Assembly: GCA_022559845.1 (NCBI GenBank)
Contig: CM040123.1
Coordinates: 319,591,933-319,655,932, forward strand
Length of the DNA: 64,000 nt
Direction: 5' to 3'
DNA from: Amorphophallus konjac
Lineage: Eukaryota > Streptophyta > Magnoliopsida > Alismatales > Araceae
Part shown: positions 9,720 through 20,700 of the stretch, piece after piece
How positions within the stretch are numbered: the stretch's first letter is position 1
Layout of the letters: each line of letters opens with the position of its first letter
The notes under the pieces: generated by a model
Told to the model about the DNA's origin: nothing
What the model saw: the letters and a program-made list of their open reading frames with translations, nothing else
Database searches by the model: none
Position numbers and translations under genes: made by a program

Positions 9720-11632
9720 GCCCAAAACCATATAGCCGGCCTTTCTTCAGTATGCCAGCTGCTGCCACCCATGCCGCCGGATCTAACTCTGGCTGCTACG
9801 CGTCTCCCTCCCTGTACTTCTCCGTCACATGTGTGCTATATGTTTCCTAAAAATTGAATAAAAAAACTTGTAAATTTCATATGAATCTATCATATTTAAA
9901 TGCAAAGAAAAAGTTGCATATGTATATAAACTTATTGCTATTGAGCGGGCTCTCTCACTAACAAACTGATTTGTCCCCTTCCTTTTGTGTGTTATGTCAA
10001 ACACCTCAGGGAACGATAGAGCTCGATTGAGCTCCACGGCCTGTTTTACAACTCATAGTAAGAAAAGGTCATATATATGAATAAAATATAAGAAGATAAA
10101 TTGAAACATTACTACCAAATTTTATTTATGGGTCGTGATAGAGACGGACCCACTCGTATGCACATTTGCGTCTGGGTGAGACGCCTTGTTTGCTGTGGCT
10201 TTTTGGGACTTTTCTATCCATTTGTCACAAACATCCCAATACTCCTTCCTTATCCAAAGAGGGCGGTGCTCCTTCCATAGCTATCGATCTTGGCTCCCAC
10301 CAACTTTTTTCTGAGCCCTTACTCAGGTCTTATGCAATGTCTTTCGGTAATTTGTCTGCCCAATACCCTCCCAGACAGAGCAAGCTCTCCCAGTGTCCTG
10401 TCCACTCGTGAACTGATAAGTCCACTATAAATAAATTAAATTATATGGGTTAGTATATTGTTCTGAATTGAGTTTCTGAAAGACGTGAATTAAATGATTA
10501 AATTACATACTATGAACATATCGAATAATAAATCCCGGACGCTGATCAGAATTTCTTTGAAAGATATTGCCGGCCCGGGAACCTGCGCAATTACTAGTCT
10601 CATAGAATGACGGATAGCCCCGGGAGGTTCTAATTTATCACTGCAATTACAAATGTTAAAATAGTTGCCATTACATAGTTGAAGGATAAATAATGAATAT
10701 AATTCATAACCATATAAATTTACCCGGAGATCCAACATGGTAGACGTCCATCATGGGCCCCTCCTTCCTTGCCCTCGGGACGACTACCGGCATCCTCTGT
10801 CGGTTGGGTGGAGGAGCCGACAAGGGCACTAGGGTCTGTAAGAATTAAATCACATAAGCATAACATTTAATCAAATAATATTTGGCTATAAATTGAAAGA
10901 GACATACCTGTAGCGGGAGGTGGTGGGGTGTGCCCTGCACAGCTAGTTGCACAGCTGGTGGGAGGGCACTGGGACCTGTAAGAATGAAATGTCATAAGCA
11001 TAACATTTAATTAAAGAACATTTTTTTAGAAATTTAAATAGACATACCTATAGCGGAAGGTGGTGGGAGGGCACTAGGACTTATATGAAACATATGTCAT
11101 AAGCATAACATTTAATCAAAGAACATTTTTCTAGAAATTTAAATAGACATACCTGTAGCAGGAGGTGGTGGGAGTGTGCCTTGCACAACTGGTGGGAGGG
11201 CACTAGGACCTGTAAGAATTAAATGTCATAAGCAAAACATATAATCGAAGAATATTTTGCTAGAAATTAAAATATACATACCTGAAGTGGGAGGTGGTGG
11301 GGGTGTGCTCTATACAGGTGGTGGGAGGGCACTGGGACATGTAAGAATTAAATATCATAAATAAAATATATAATAACGCACCATTTCATTACATCTTCAA
11401 AATATACATACCTGTCAGCTACGGTGGTGGCAGTGTGCCATGTGCAGCTGGTGAGCTGACACTCGGACCTGTAATAAATAAATCTTTTAACCTGATATAT
11501 AATTAATACACTTATATAGTTAAATCATGGAATAGATATACCTGTGCCCAAAGTAGATGTCAAAGAGGAGGGATTAGAGCCCCTCCCATTACCCTGTCTC
11601 CTCCCACTCCCACTACGACCTCCTCAGACCAT
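9720..11632 (-). pseudogene. tnpA-like (Ptta/En/Spm family) gene of CACTA-1, multi-exon, disrupted
   Basis: The second CACTA gene; family members bind subterminal repeats. Reading leftwards, exon 1 starts at ATG 11632 with a Gly/Arg-rich stretch (codon 3 is now TGA) and ends at 11542. Five or six short proline-rich exons follow down to about 10735. An exon near 10650-10505 contains IRHSMRL and GPAISFKEI then RDLLFDMF, matching the family's start. The exon near 10417-10115 holds YWDVCDKWIEKSQKATANKA and HTSGS. One near 10045-9930 holds ELNRALSFPEVFDITHKRKG and FVSERARSIA. The last, from about 9848, holds ETYSTHVTEKYREGD and GRLYGFG, the family's C-terminal block. Tekay-A interrupts it there. 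Exon limits come from GT-AG sites and similarity. At least three stops are present. Confidence 0.8.
10836..11480 (-). repeat. Tandem exon-intron repeat in the tnpA-like gene
   Basis: Five copies of a roughly 120-130 bp unit. Each is a short exon (57 nt in the standard copy, GTCCCAGTGCC to ACTTCAG) plus an intron that starts GTATGT and ends TTACAG. The 57 nt exon sits in phase 1 on both sides, so each added copy extends the protein by about 19 mostly proline residues without shifting frame. One acceptor has decayed from CAG to CAT near 11340. Confidence 0.78.
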
Positions 11633-11784
11633 CTCTTTATTAAGAAAAATAAAATTAATACTTATTAATCAACAATTATATAAGATTTATAAATGTCATT
11701 AAAAATTATGCAAAAATATAAAAATATCTTACTAGATTATCAAATATTATCCATTTCCTCTTCAGATGGTGATGATATATCTAA

Positions 11785-13090
11785 CTAAGCCTTATCTTTG
11801 TCAACCGTAGTAGCCTCATCAGATTCAAATTCTTCCTCTTCATCGGACTCCCCCCCTATAACATCAACATTTAGGTCTGTCGGATCGACTTCTTCCACTT
11901 CATTTCTCGTATGTAACGGCAGTGGCTCATTAGATTCATCCAAATGAAGATGTGTGGAACCTACAACGCCAACTTCGTCTGATTGAAAATATTCGACATT
12001 GGCATCCTCTAAGACAGTTCCACTCAGATTCAACTCATAAGTGGGAAAAAATCTTGCTTTAACCCTACAGACTGCCCACCAATCTTTATTCTTAGATGGT
12101 GAATAGCTTGAATAATACACTTGCTAGGCTTGTGCGGCCAAAATAAACAGTTCATATGTATTAAGTTTAGACCGATGTTTGATATCGACAATCCCATATA
12201 TTGTGTCATGTCAAACAAAATTAGGATCAAACCAATGACACTTAAATAGGAATACATGATTGTCTTGTCCCATATACTGTGATTCTATGACTTCCTTGAG
12301 AATACCATAGTAGTCTAGTTCATTTTCATTATATGCACTTCGCTTAACACATACACCACTATTCATCGTAGACTTATTTCATCCATAATCTCTCGTATGA
12401 AATCTGTATCCATTCACAATATATCCTGGATAGGTACGTGCAACTTTCGAGAGACTATAACTTATCTCCTGTACTCTTTCATCAATAATAAGACCTTGTT
12501 CAACATATATGTAAATTAGAGTAGTTAAAATATTAACATTTACCTCAACAGAAGTAAATGGAAACATATATATTCAACGATCGACACTAACTCGATATCT
12601 CAACCATCTAGTAAAAAACTTCTCGCGTTCTTTTTCATCCTCTACGTCCTGGATATTTGGATATTTTTGTACTAATTCTGAATTAAATTTTCTGTAATAT
12701 GAATACACTACTACCTTAAATGGGAAGAAGAAGGATAAACAACTTATGTACACAAGGAAATGTGAGTTAAGAACATACTCAACATAGGGTTCAATCTCAG
12801 TACAATTCAGAAGAATATATATCTCTATGGTGTACAACTCTCTATCTTCAAGCGTGCGAGTCAAGCAACGTCTGAACGCACGTCCAATATGCTTAAATAT
12901 AGAGAGTAGATCGGACAAATCAATAACTCCCCCATCATCATTACGTGGAGGTCGAGTACGATGAGTTTGAATCTCTAGCTCAAACTACATAGAACAGAAG
13001 TTCAAAATTTGTTCAATAATATATGCCTCAATAATCGAACCCTCCACCTTCGCCTTGTTGCGAACTTTCATTTTTAGTTCATGCATGCAC
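11785..13090 (-). pseudogene. TNP2-like CACTA transposase remnant (DUF4218 and DUF4216 parts)
   Basis: The C-terminal third of a CACTA TNP2 protein. From 13090, after a splice acceptor TTGTAG, the frame reads MHELKMKVRNKAKVEGSI and AYIIEQILNFCS, then TRPPRNDDGG, the DUF4218 core. It continues with LYTIEIYILLNCTEIEPYVE and EREKFFTRWLRYRV near 12600. The 12567-12379 frame carries TYPGYIVNGYRFHTRDYG, and 12120-11785 carries KNKDWWAVCRVKARFFPTYEL, both typical of the DUF4216 end. Stops interrupt the frame, including a TAG at about 13000. The transposase_21 catalytic domain expected upstream is not found between 13.1 and 17.3 kb. Confidence 0.8.
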
Positions 13091-14199
13091 CTACAACAAC
13101 AGTTCAGATGACAATGACATACATAACATACACATGTAGCGGCCAAAAGAAAAAAATTCTCACATACCTCTCAAATGGATACATCCATAACATAAAATTA
13201 AATAACATCTCACTTATCATTATGCATACATTGAATTAAACAATAATTAATTTAAAAAAAATATTTAAATGAATAACATAAAAGCTAAATAATGTAAATA
13301 GAAGAAACCACCAAAGAAAGGACACAAAGAAATCCCCCCCCCAAACCCCCCAAAAAACCATTGTTTGTGTTCCCTTTGCCTAGGGTCTAGGAGATGGAGG
13401 CTCCGAGATAGACACGGTTGGCGTCCATTCCCCTCCCCACCAATTGTGACCTCTGCCCTTCCCCACCATTTCTATTTAAACTAGCATGTAACCATCGTTG
13501 AATAGATAGAGAGAATGCTATGAAGTAAAACCTATAGCCATGACTATTGTGTCTTCCCATATTTTTGGAACCCCCGGGTGAGAGGCCCTAGTTTCGATCC
13601 GAGCATGGAGGGAGTGCAAAGCTTCAGGTGCATCGTCCCTGAGATGGGAGCTGGTGTGAGGCCCCATTCGAAGCCTCATTCTTCCTCCTCCGCTAGCCGC
13701 CATTGCCGCCTGTCTCCACCGCCACAGCTGCCGTTGTCCCACTTCAAGTTTCATCTTCATCACCATTTTCTACAGCACAGAGGCGAAGGGAGATTTCGAC
13801 TGCATCATCCCTGAGACGGGGACAGGTGAGAGGCCCCAACCGAGCTCCTCTCTTCCCCTTTAAGCTACCCCACCATCGTTGCTCTCCTCTTCCCCATACT
13901 ACCACCACTTCCACTACTTATAACCTATCCAGATATATGTAAAACTAGCCTATAAACCTTTCACCCACGTCCCTTCCCTCTCCCCACTCCCACAGCAACT
14001 CCAGGACACCCAAAAATCAGCCCCACGATCGTCCATGGTCGCCATCGGCCAAAAAATTCAAAAAATAGAGTACCATCCTATACCCCCTCATTTCTACACA
14101 TTTTCCCCTTCACACGACATTAATAGCTATCCTAAGCTTACCCTAACCCCTTCCCACTCTCCTTCACCCTCTCTTCCACCCATACCCCCTCATTTCGGT
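13091..14199. other. Non-coding interior of CACTA-1
   Basis: AT-rich to about 13320, then mixed GC-rich sequence. A segment around CATCGTCCCTGAGATGGG (about 13631) recurs in altered form near 13805 (CATCATCCCTGAGACGGG), so there is a local duplication. I see no supported gene. Confidence 0.4.
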
Positions 14200-14476
14200 C
14201 GACCTGCTTGGCTGGTCGATCGACCGACCAAGTGGGTCGGTCGACTGACCTCTGCTCTAAAGGTCTAATGGTTGTTGTCCTTGTGTTTATGTACATGTGT
14301 ATCTTCTGCCAGATCAGATAACAAGGTAAGGTCCACTCTGCCAATTTTTTCTATTATGGTTTTAATTAGCGTGTTTTCAAAAGAGGTCAATTACTTGAAT
14401 GTAGTAAGGCTGCTGTGTAGTAAGGTGAGATCAATTCACCCCCCTCTTGATTGTGTTTGCACTAAGGGACCCAACA
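14200..14476 (+). repeat. Probable end of a Sirevirus-like LTR inside CACTA-1
   Basis: The block AATTCACCCCCCTCTTG near 14434 followed by GGGACCCAACA at 14466-14476 matches the 3' ends of the LTRs in F (57490-57545) and, on the opposite strand, G (59018-59060). No primer site follows, so it is a solo LTR or remnant. The left boundary is unknown. It holds GGTC/GACC palindromes at 14214-14241, like F. Confidence 0.45.
14214..14241. repeat. GGTC/GACC palindromes
   Basis: GGTCGATCGACC at 14214-14225 is a perfect 12 bp palindrome. It is followed by arms ACCGACC (14223-14229) and GGTCGGT (14235-14241) around a 5 nt loop. Confidence 0.75.
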
Positions 14477-14511
14477 TTAGTAATGGACCATCCCATGCCA
14501 ACCACAACTGA

Positions 14512-15490
14512 AATTGAGGTCACCGAGGTGTGCTGACTTGGGGTTCTATTTTTTGGTGTATTGGAGTAAGAGGTTTCCCCGTGTGGGTGAGATAAGCCGA
14601 TGTTACTTGAGCAGGCCGGGGTGTGAGTAAGCGGGTGAGTTGGCAATTCTATTCCCGTGTTGACAATGCCTATGAGGCTTGCCCCTTGTTGAGACCCTGG
14701 CACGTTAAGGAGTCCACCTAGGGTGAGATATTTCTGTGTTTTTCCCATGAGATGATTTCGAGCTATTCGTCATGGGGCCCCTCCTCTCCAGTACCCCACT
14801 AACCCCCCCACCCTCCCCTCCCCAATCACCCAATGTGTCCCCCTGCCCTCCTCTCCCTTCCCCCACCGACCCCCCACCCTCCCCTCTGTGGCCCCCTTCC
14901 CCCTCCCCTCCCCACCCTCCCCTCCCCTAGTCCTCTTCCCTCCCCTCCCACCCCCCACCCTCCCCTCCCCTCCCCACTATACACCCCTCCCTCTCCTGAA
15001 CCCCCCTCCCATCCCCTCCCGTTCCCCACCTACCCCCCCACCCTCCCCTCCCATCCCCTCCCTTCTGTGCCCCCCCTCCCCTCCCCTCCCCTCCCCACCC
15101 TCCCGTCCCCCACCGACTCCCCCACCCTCCCCTCCCATCCCCAATTTTCTTAATGATTTTGGGGTTAAAATATACTTAGTAATAGACTATACCAAGCCGA
15201 CGACATCTGAAATTGAGGTCATCGAGGTGCGTTGAATTGGGGTTCTATTTTTGGGTGTATCTGAGTAAGAGATTTCCGTGTGTGGGTGAGATAGGCCGAT
15301 GTCAGTTGAGCAAGTCGTGGGTGTGAGTAAGCAAGCGAGTTGGCAATTCTGTTCCCATGTTGATAGTGCCTGTGAGGCTTGCCCCTTGTTGAGACTCTAG
15401 TGCATTGAGGAGTCCACCTAGGGTGAGGTCTTTCTGTGTTTTTCCCGTGAGACGGTTTCAAGCCAGTCGCCATGGGCCCCCTCCTGTCTC
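14512..15490. repeat. Two direct repeats of about 275 bp, about 705 bp apart
   Basis: 14512-14790 and 15217-15490 are similar throughout. Shared landmarks are TTGGGGTTCTATTTTT, GAGTTGGCAATTCT, GGCTTGCCCCTTGTTGAGAC and GGAGTCCACCTAGGGTGAG. Each leads into a polypyrimidine tract, so repeat plus tract was duplicated as one unit. Confidence 0.8.
14778..15143. repeat. Polypyrimidine tract 1 (C-rich plus strand)
   Basis: About 365 bp that is almost purely C and T on the plus strand, in CCCCTCCC-type runs. The minus strand is G-rich with many GGG/GGGG runs. The long open frames across it are low-complexity artefacts with no family match. Confidence 0.85.
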
Positions 15491-15917
15491 GTACCCCACC
15501 GACCCCCCCCCACCCCTCCTCTCCCCAATCACCCAATGTGCGCCCCTCCCCTCCCCACCCCTCCCCTCCTCTCCTGTCCCCCACCCACCCACCCTCCCCT
15601 CTCCTCCCCTCCATGCCCCCTTCCCCCTCCCCACCCCCTTCTCTCCCATCCCCTCCCGCCCCCCACCCTCCTCTCCCCTCCCCACCGTGGCCCTCTCCAG
15701 AACCCCCCTCCTATCTCGTCCCATCCCCCGCCTACCCCCCCATCCTCCCCTCCCCTCCTCTATGTGCCCCCCCTCCCCTCCCCACACTCCCGTCTCCCAC
15801 CGACCCCCCTCCCCTCCCCAATGTGCCCCCCCTCCCTCTCCCGAAGCCCCCACCCCCGCCCACCCCACTATACCCCCCTCCCCTCCCCACCGGATCGGTC
15901 CCCCCTCCCTTTCCCGA
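15476..15917. repeat. Polypyrimidine tract 2
   Basis: About 440 bp of the same composition, following the second direct repeat. The G-rich minus strand again has closely spaced GGG runs. Confidence 0.85.
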
Positions 15918-16149
15918 ACACACACCCACATTATAATAATTAGTAAATTCAAATAATAAATTTAAACACACAACCACATAATAATAATAAACAATAAATT
16001 TAAATCAAATTAAACAAACTAAAATCTAACAATATATTTTTAAAATATATATTTTACGGATTGTTTATTGGAAGAAATTCCTCGAAAAGATAGAACGAAG
16101 TCCGTTGCCGTACCCGACGCTAATAGCCCTACATGAAAATTTCATCACT

Positions 16150-16412
16150 ATGAGAGACATAGAGAGAGAGAGAGGGTAAAAGAATGGGAGGGGGCCTTGC
16201 CCCTCTCTGTGTGCGTGTGTTCGACAGTGAGAGAGAAAGAGAGAGTGATTGAGTGAGGGAGAGGGAGACAGAGGGGCTCGGCCCCTCCATCACTGTGAGT
16301 GCGTGTGTTAGAGAGAGAGTTAGAGAGTGGAGACAGAGTGAGGGAGAGGGAGACAGAGGGGATCACCCCCCCTGTATGACTGTGTGCCTGTGTTAGAGAG
16401 AGAGGGAGATAG
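16150..16412. repeat. GA-rich microsatellite block
   Basis: Runs of GAGAGA with GTGTG interspersions and a repeated segment GAGGGAGAGGGAGACAGAGGGG near 16255 and 16340. Purine-rich on the plus strand, opposite to the flanking tracts. Confidence 0.75.
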
Positions 16413-16414
16413 AG

Positions 16415-16710
16415 GCCCCCTATCCCCTCCCCTACCCTCCCCAACTGCCCCCCCCTCACCTCCCTTGCCCTCCCCAACCGCCGCCCCCCCCCCTCACCTC
16501 CCCTACCCTCCCCAACTGACCCCCCCTCACCACCGGCCGTCATGAAAACCCCCCTCCCCCTCCCCAACTGATGCTCCCTCCCCCATCGACGCCCCCTCTC
16601 TCGAACCCCCATGCCCTCCCCACCGTGTGCCCCTCCCCTCCCCTCCCCTCCCGTTTGCCACCGACCCCCCTCCCCTCCCCTCCCCCATCAACGCCCCATC
16701 CCACCCCCCA
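16415..16710. repeat. Polypyrimidine tract 3
   Basis: About 295 bp of C-rich runs, ending before a short GC-rich segment (16760-16930) that I cannot assign. Confidence 0.8.
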
Positions 16711-17114
16711 GCGACAACAAACAAAGGGGAAAAAAAGACAGAGGGTGAGGGGGGACTTACCAGCGGCGATCAAGAAGCTCCAGCTACGCTCCGGCGACGA
16801 GGGCTACCACTACCGGCAGTGTGTGGCTGTCAAGGGTACGGCAAGGTAGAGGGTTCTTGACGGCGAGGACGGTGACAGTGAGGATGGCTCTGACGGCGAC
16901 GACGAGGATGACTCCAGTGGGTTCTCCTCGGCAAGGAGAGAGTGGAAAGAGAGAGTGAGAGGGAGAGAGTGGGACACAGAGAGTGTGAGAGCGAGAGACT
17001 GAGTGGGAGGGGGAGGGTTCAGTCATCGTGGGGAAGGGGAAGGGGAAGAACTTCCGACGAAAATAAGTTCCATCGAAAAATTCGTCTGCATTTCTAATTT
17101 GTGGCGCCAATTTT

Positions 17115-17298
17115 CACCAATTTGCCGATGGAAACTTTTCTGTCCGAATATCCGTCGAAAATTCCGACAGATATTTCGATAGATCTTTATCTATCAAAAA
17201 TATCGATGGAATTTCTAACATAATTTAATCTGTCATCATTTCTGACGGATATTCTGATGGATAATTATCTGTCAGAAAAATCCGCCGCTAATATGGCC
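17115..17298. repeat. CACTA-1 subterminal repeats
   Basis: Several short repeats of the type TCCGTCGAAAATTCCGACAG and TTTCTGACGGATATTC in both orientations, directly inside the right terminus. This is the usual CACTA arrangement; such motifs are bound by tnpA-type proteins. Confidence 0.8.
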
Positions 17299-17311
17299 TT
17301 TTCTTGTAGTG
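17299..17311. repeat. Right terminus of CACTA-1
   Basis: TTTTCTTGTAGTG is the complement of the common CACTA terminus. The next bases are AAA, a possible 3 bp target duplication that cannot be confirmed because the left end is outside the window. Confidence 0.8.
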
Positions 17312-17511
17312 AAAATTAAAAATCTGGAGAGAGTTGGAATTAAAATATTCAAATCAACATTGAGAAATTAAAACTAACTAACCACAAAGAAGGAATATTA
17401 AAACTAAGAATTAAATTAAACAAGTAAAAGGAAATACCATAAACACAATGATTGGAATAAGAAAGAGATATTTGGGAAGATAATGATAATAGAAATATCA
17501 CCACTTTAACT

Positions 17512-17530
17512 AAATTTAAAGAGTACGTTC
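17512..17530. repeat. Left target-site duplication of LINE-1 (19 bp)
   Basis: AAATTTAAAGAGTACGTTC, identical to 23451-23469. It directly abuts the poly-T run that is the LINE poly-A tail on the minus strand. Confidence 0.92.
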
Positions 17531-17775
17531 TTTTTTTTTTTAAACCAAGAACCGACCAACAGGACAGGCACTGGTCGAGTGCACCCTCCCTTAGAGAGGG
17601 AGAATGTTCCAACTCCCCCAGGCTGTGACTGTGGCCCTAGATTTTATTAACTTTGGAGAAAGATTACACTTTGCTACGGGGCATACCCCTGAGGAGACAA
17701 AGAAGGCTACTAATTAGCCCTTGAGAGGAACAAAAGGATAAGGGGTAAGGGCTAAAAAGTACAACCAAGAGAAAA

Positions 17776-20700
17776 CTAAAGAAGACGGATGACTGGCAGT
17801 CTAGCCTTATCCATTCTAATGGCTCCCTTGGCCATCCGCGGGAGGTCCCCTACTTGTGTGAATACAGGGTTATCAATAACTTTGCATGCATATGAAGCTA
17901 AGGAATCAGCTACTTGATTTCCTTCTCTGAAGATATGCCAAGCCGAACACCCACTGTCATGAAGGAGATCCAAGGTACTCTTCCACCATGGACGAACCAT
18001 CCAGCTTGGGGCCATACCTTTTCGAATTGCCTCTATTAGGAGGGCACAGTCCGAGTAAACAGCTGCCAGCTTTATTCCACATTGCTTCGCAATGGCTAAT
18101 CCATCATGAAGAGCCCTTGCTTCTGCCAGCATGCTATTGCCATGGCCATAATGGAAAGCAAAACCTACGATAAGATTGCCTGCAGAGTCCCTAACACATC
18201 CACCACCTCCACTCCTGCCAGGGTTGCCCTTCGAGGCCCCATCTACATGCAAAGTAAAATCATGTGCAGCCAGTCTACAGAAGACCAATAAGGGCTATTT
18301 AATTTCCACCCGAGGATATAATTGAAATGAGGCTAAGCATTTAAATTGAGCTGGAGATATTGGCTTGTAGAAACTTAGCTTGTCCAACGCCAATGCTATT
18401 GAAGAAATTATCTTCCTTTTAATAGAAGCACTACTTAGGGCCACTCCTTCAAATCTCAGAGCACACCTTTGTTTCCATATTTCCCATAGCATCAAGATTA
18501 CAGCATACATCCCAACAAAATTTATTGCAGATAGCATGTTGGTTGCAGATAACAGATTCCAGCACCGGGTTGTAATCTGATCACTAAGAGTAACCTTATT
18601 ACTTACCAGGGGGTGCACCTAGCCCCATAACTCAGATGCCAGCTCACTAGAGATGAAAACATGGTTGGGGTCTTCTTGGGTAGGGGATGAGCAACAGCTG
18701 CACCTTGAGACCATTTGAATCCCGCAGTCAGCCACCCTGCTATCAACCGGCACAGCTCGATGGATTAATTTCCAAGTGAAGAGAGCTTCCCTTAGAGCAA
18801 TGGCTGAGTGCCATAGCTTAGCCCAGGCTGGCCTCAAAATACCTTTAGTGCGAATCATATTATATGCAGACTTTACAGTAAGGTTGTCCTTTAATGTGCC
18901 AGTCCAAACACATATATCTGCCTCATTACTGGGTTGGATGTTTGGAAAATGAAAATTGTTGCTAAGAAGACCCCAAGCAATATGGTGAGAATCTAGGAGC
19001 ACATCTATGACAAAAGCCAGAGGAAGATCATCCCCTCTATTCCTACCACCGGCCAGTGCAACACTAATGGTAGGGCCATTACCAGTCCAGTTATCTCTCA
19101 AAAAATATATTTCTGCCCCACTTCCAACAAGCCACCTACTGTTATTGATTAAGATTTCTTTTGCTTGCCTGAAAACTACCAAGGGCATTCCTGCAGGGAA
19201 AGGTTTAATGCAGTTTGCAAAGTGGGATTTGATGAAACGTTGCCTGGCATACCTAGACCAGAGGGAAGACCCATGAACAATGTTCCACAAACTTTTAACT
19301 GCCAAGGAAATCTGAACCCAATGTAAATCTCTGATTCCCAATCCTCCCTCTAATCGAGGCCTTTGAATTTCTGACCAAGCTACCCAATGCCTACGGTTAT
19401 TGCCACCACTACCTTGCCAAAATAAATTAGCACATTGACTGTTAATGAACTTAATAACCTTCTTTGGGATAAAACAAGCTGAAGCAAGGTAAATTGGCAT
19501 GCTATGAAGAACTGAATCTATTAATACAACTCTGCCAGCTTGGGATAAAAGTTTGAATTTCCATCCTTCCAGCTTGATCTGAACCCTTTCTATCAAGAAT
19601 TTAAAATCAGAGCAAAGATATCTGCCCTTTTTAACAGGGATTCCAAGATAGTTGATACCAGCAGTCTGATTCTTGTATCCTGTAAGAGTGTGAATAGACT
19701 GCTTAAAGGAGGAAGGGGCTTTAGCTGAAAGAATAAAGCAGCTTTTGGTTACATTCACTTGCTGCCCTGAACAGTGCTCATAACTGCTTATGAAATATTG
19801 GAAGGCCACAATGTTCTGTCTGCTAGCATTTAGAAAAACCAATGTATCATCTGCATATAAAAGGTGTGAAATCTGCATAGACTGCCTGGGCCCTTTATAG
19901 CCATTTAAACCTCTAGACTGAAATAGGGCTGAGAGGCCTCTACTAAGAACTTCAGAAGCAATTATGAATAAGTATGGGGCTATGGGATCCCCTTGCCTAA
20001 TGCCCCTGTTGGACTTGAAAAAACATGATGCCACTCCATTAAAGTTAACCGAGAACCAACAATTGTATAGAAGCATTCCAATGTATGAACTAAATCTAGT
20101 GCTAAACCCAAATTTCCTCGTGACAGCCAAAATGAAATCCCATTCCATCCTATCATAGGCTTTGGCCATGTCAAGCTTAATAATCATATTATATCATCTT
20201 CCTTTTTATTTATATCCATCATTAACTGTCGAGCAAGGGCCACATTATCCAATATTAACCTCCCCTTCACAAAGGCCCCTTGCTCCACTAAAATTAACCT
20301 TTCAGAAATAATTCGGGAGATAATTTTATATGAGAAGTTGCACAAGCTAATAGGTCTGAAATCATTGAAAGACCTGGGCTCTGGCACCTTGGGGATTAAA
20401 GTAATGAGAGAGGAGGATATACCTCTGGGAAGAGGGAAGCCTTCAAAGAATGCACAAACAGCTTCTATGACATCCTGCCCAATTATATCCCAAACTACTG
20501 TAAAAAATTCTCCAGAGAATCCATCTGGGCCAGGAGAACTAGAGCCCTTTAATGACCACACTGCTTTCCGAATTTCTGAAGAATCTGGTATAGCACACAG
20601 AGTAGCATTCTGAGCATCAGTAATAACCTGTGGAATGCATTCCATCATATTAGGTACCTGTGGAATGCATTCCATCATATTAGGATTAATTAAGTGTTCC

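Larger units (their letters stand above)
9720..17311 (-). mobile_element. CACTA-1 (En/Spm type) transposon, right part
   Basis: A CACTA DNA transposon whose right end is TTTTCTTGTAGTG at 17299-17311, the complement of a CACTACAAGAAAA terminus, preceded by subterminal repeats. Its two genes run on the minus strand in the usual order: TNP2-like remnant (13090-11785), then tnpA-like (11632 leftwards). Tekay-A has inserted into the tnpA exon at 9719/9720, so the left end lies beyond the window start. Most of the TNP2 catalytic part is absent, so the copy is internally deleted and non-autonomous. The 13.1-17.1 kb part is filled with polypyrimidine tracts and unrecognised GC-rich sequence. Confidence 0.85.

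Noticed and set aside
10166..10411. 81-codon plus-strand open frame
   Set aside because: It is the antisense of the tnpA-like exon, which matches the family on the minus strand.
14833..15956. Several long Pro/Ser or Gly-rich open frames on both strands
   Set aside because: They exist because C-rich tracts lack stop codons; overlapping frames are equally long and none resembles a known domain.
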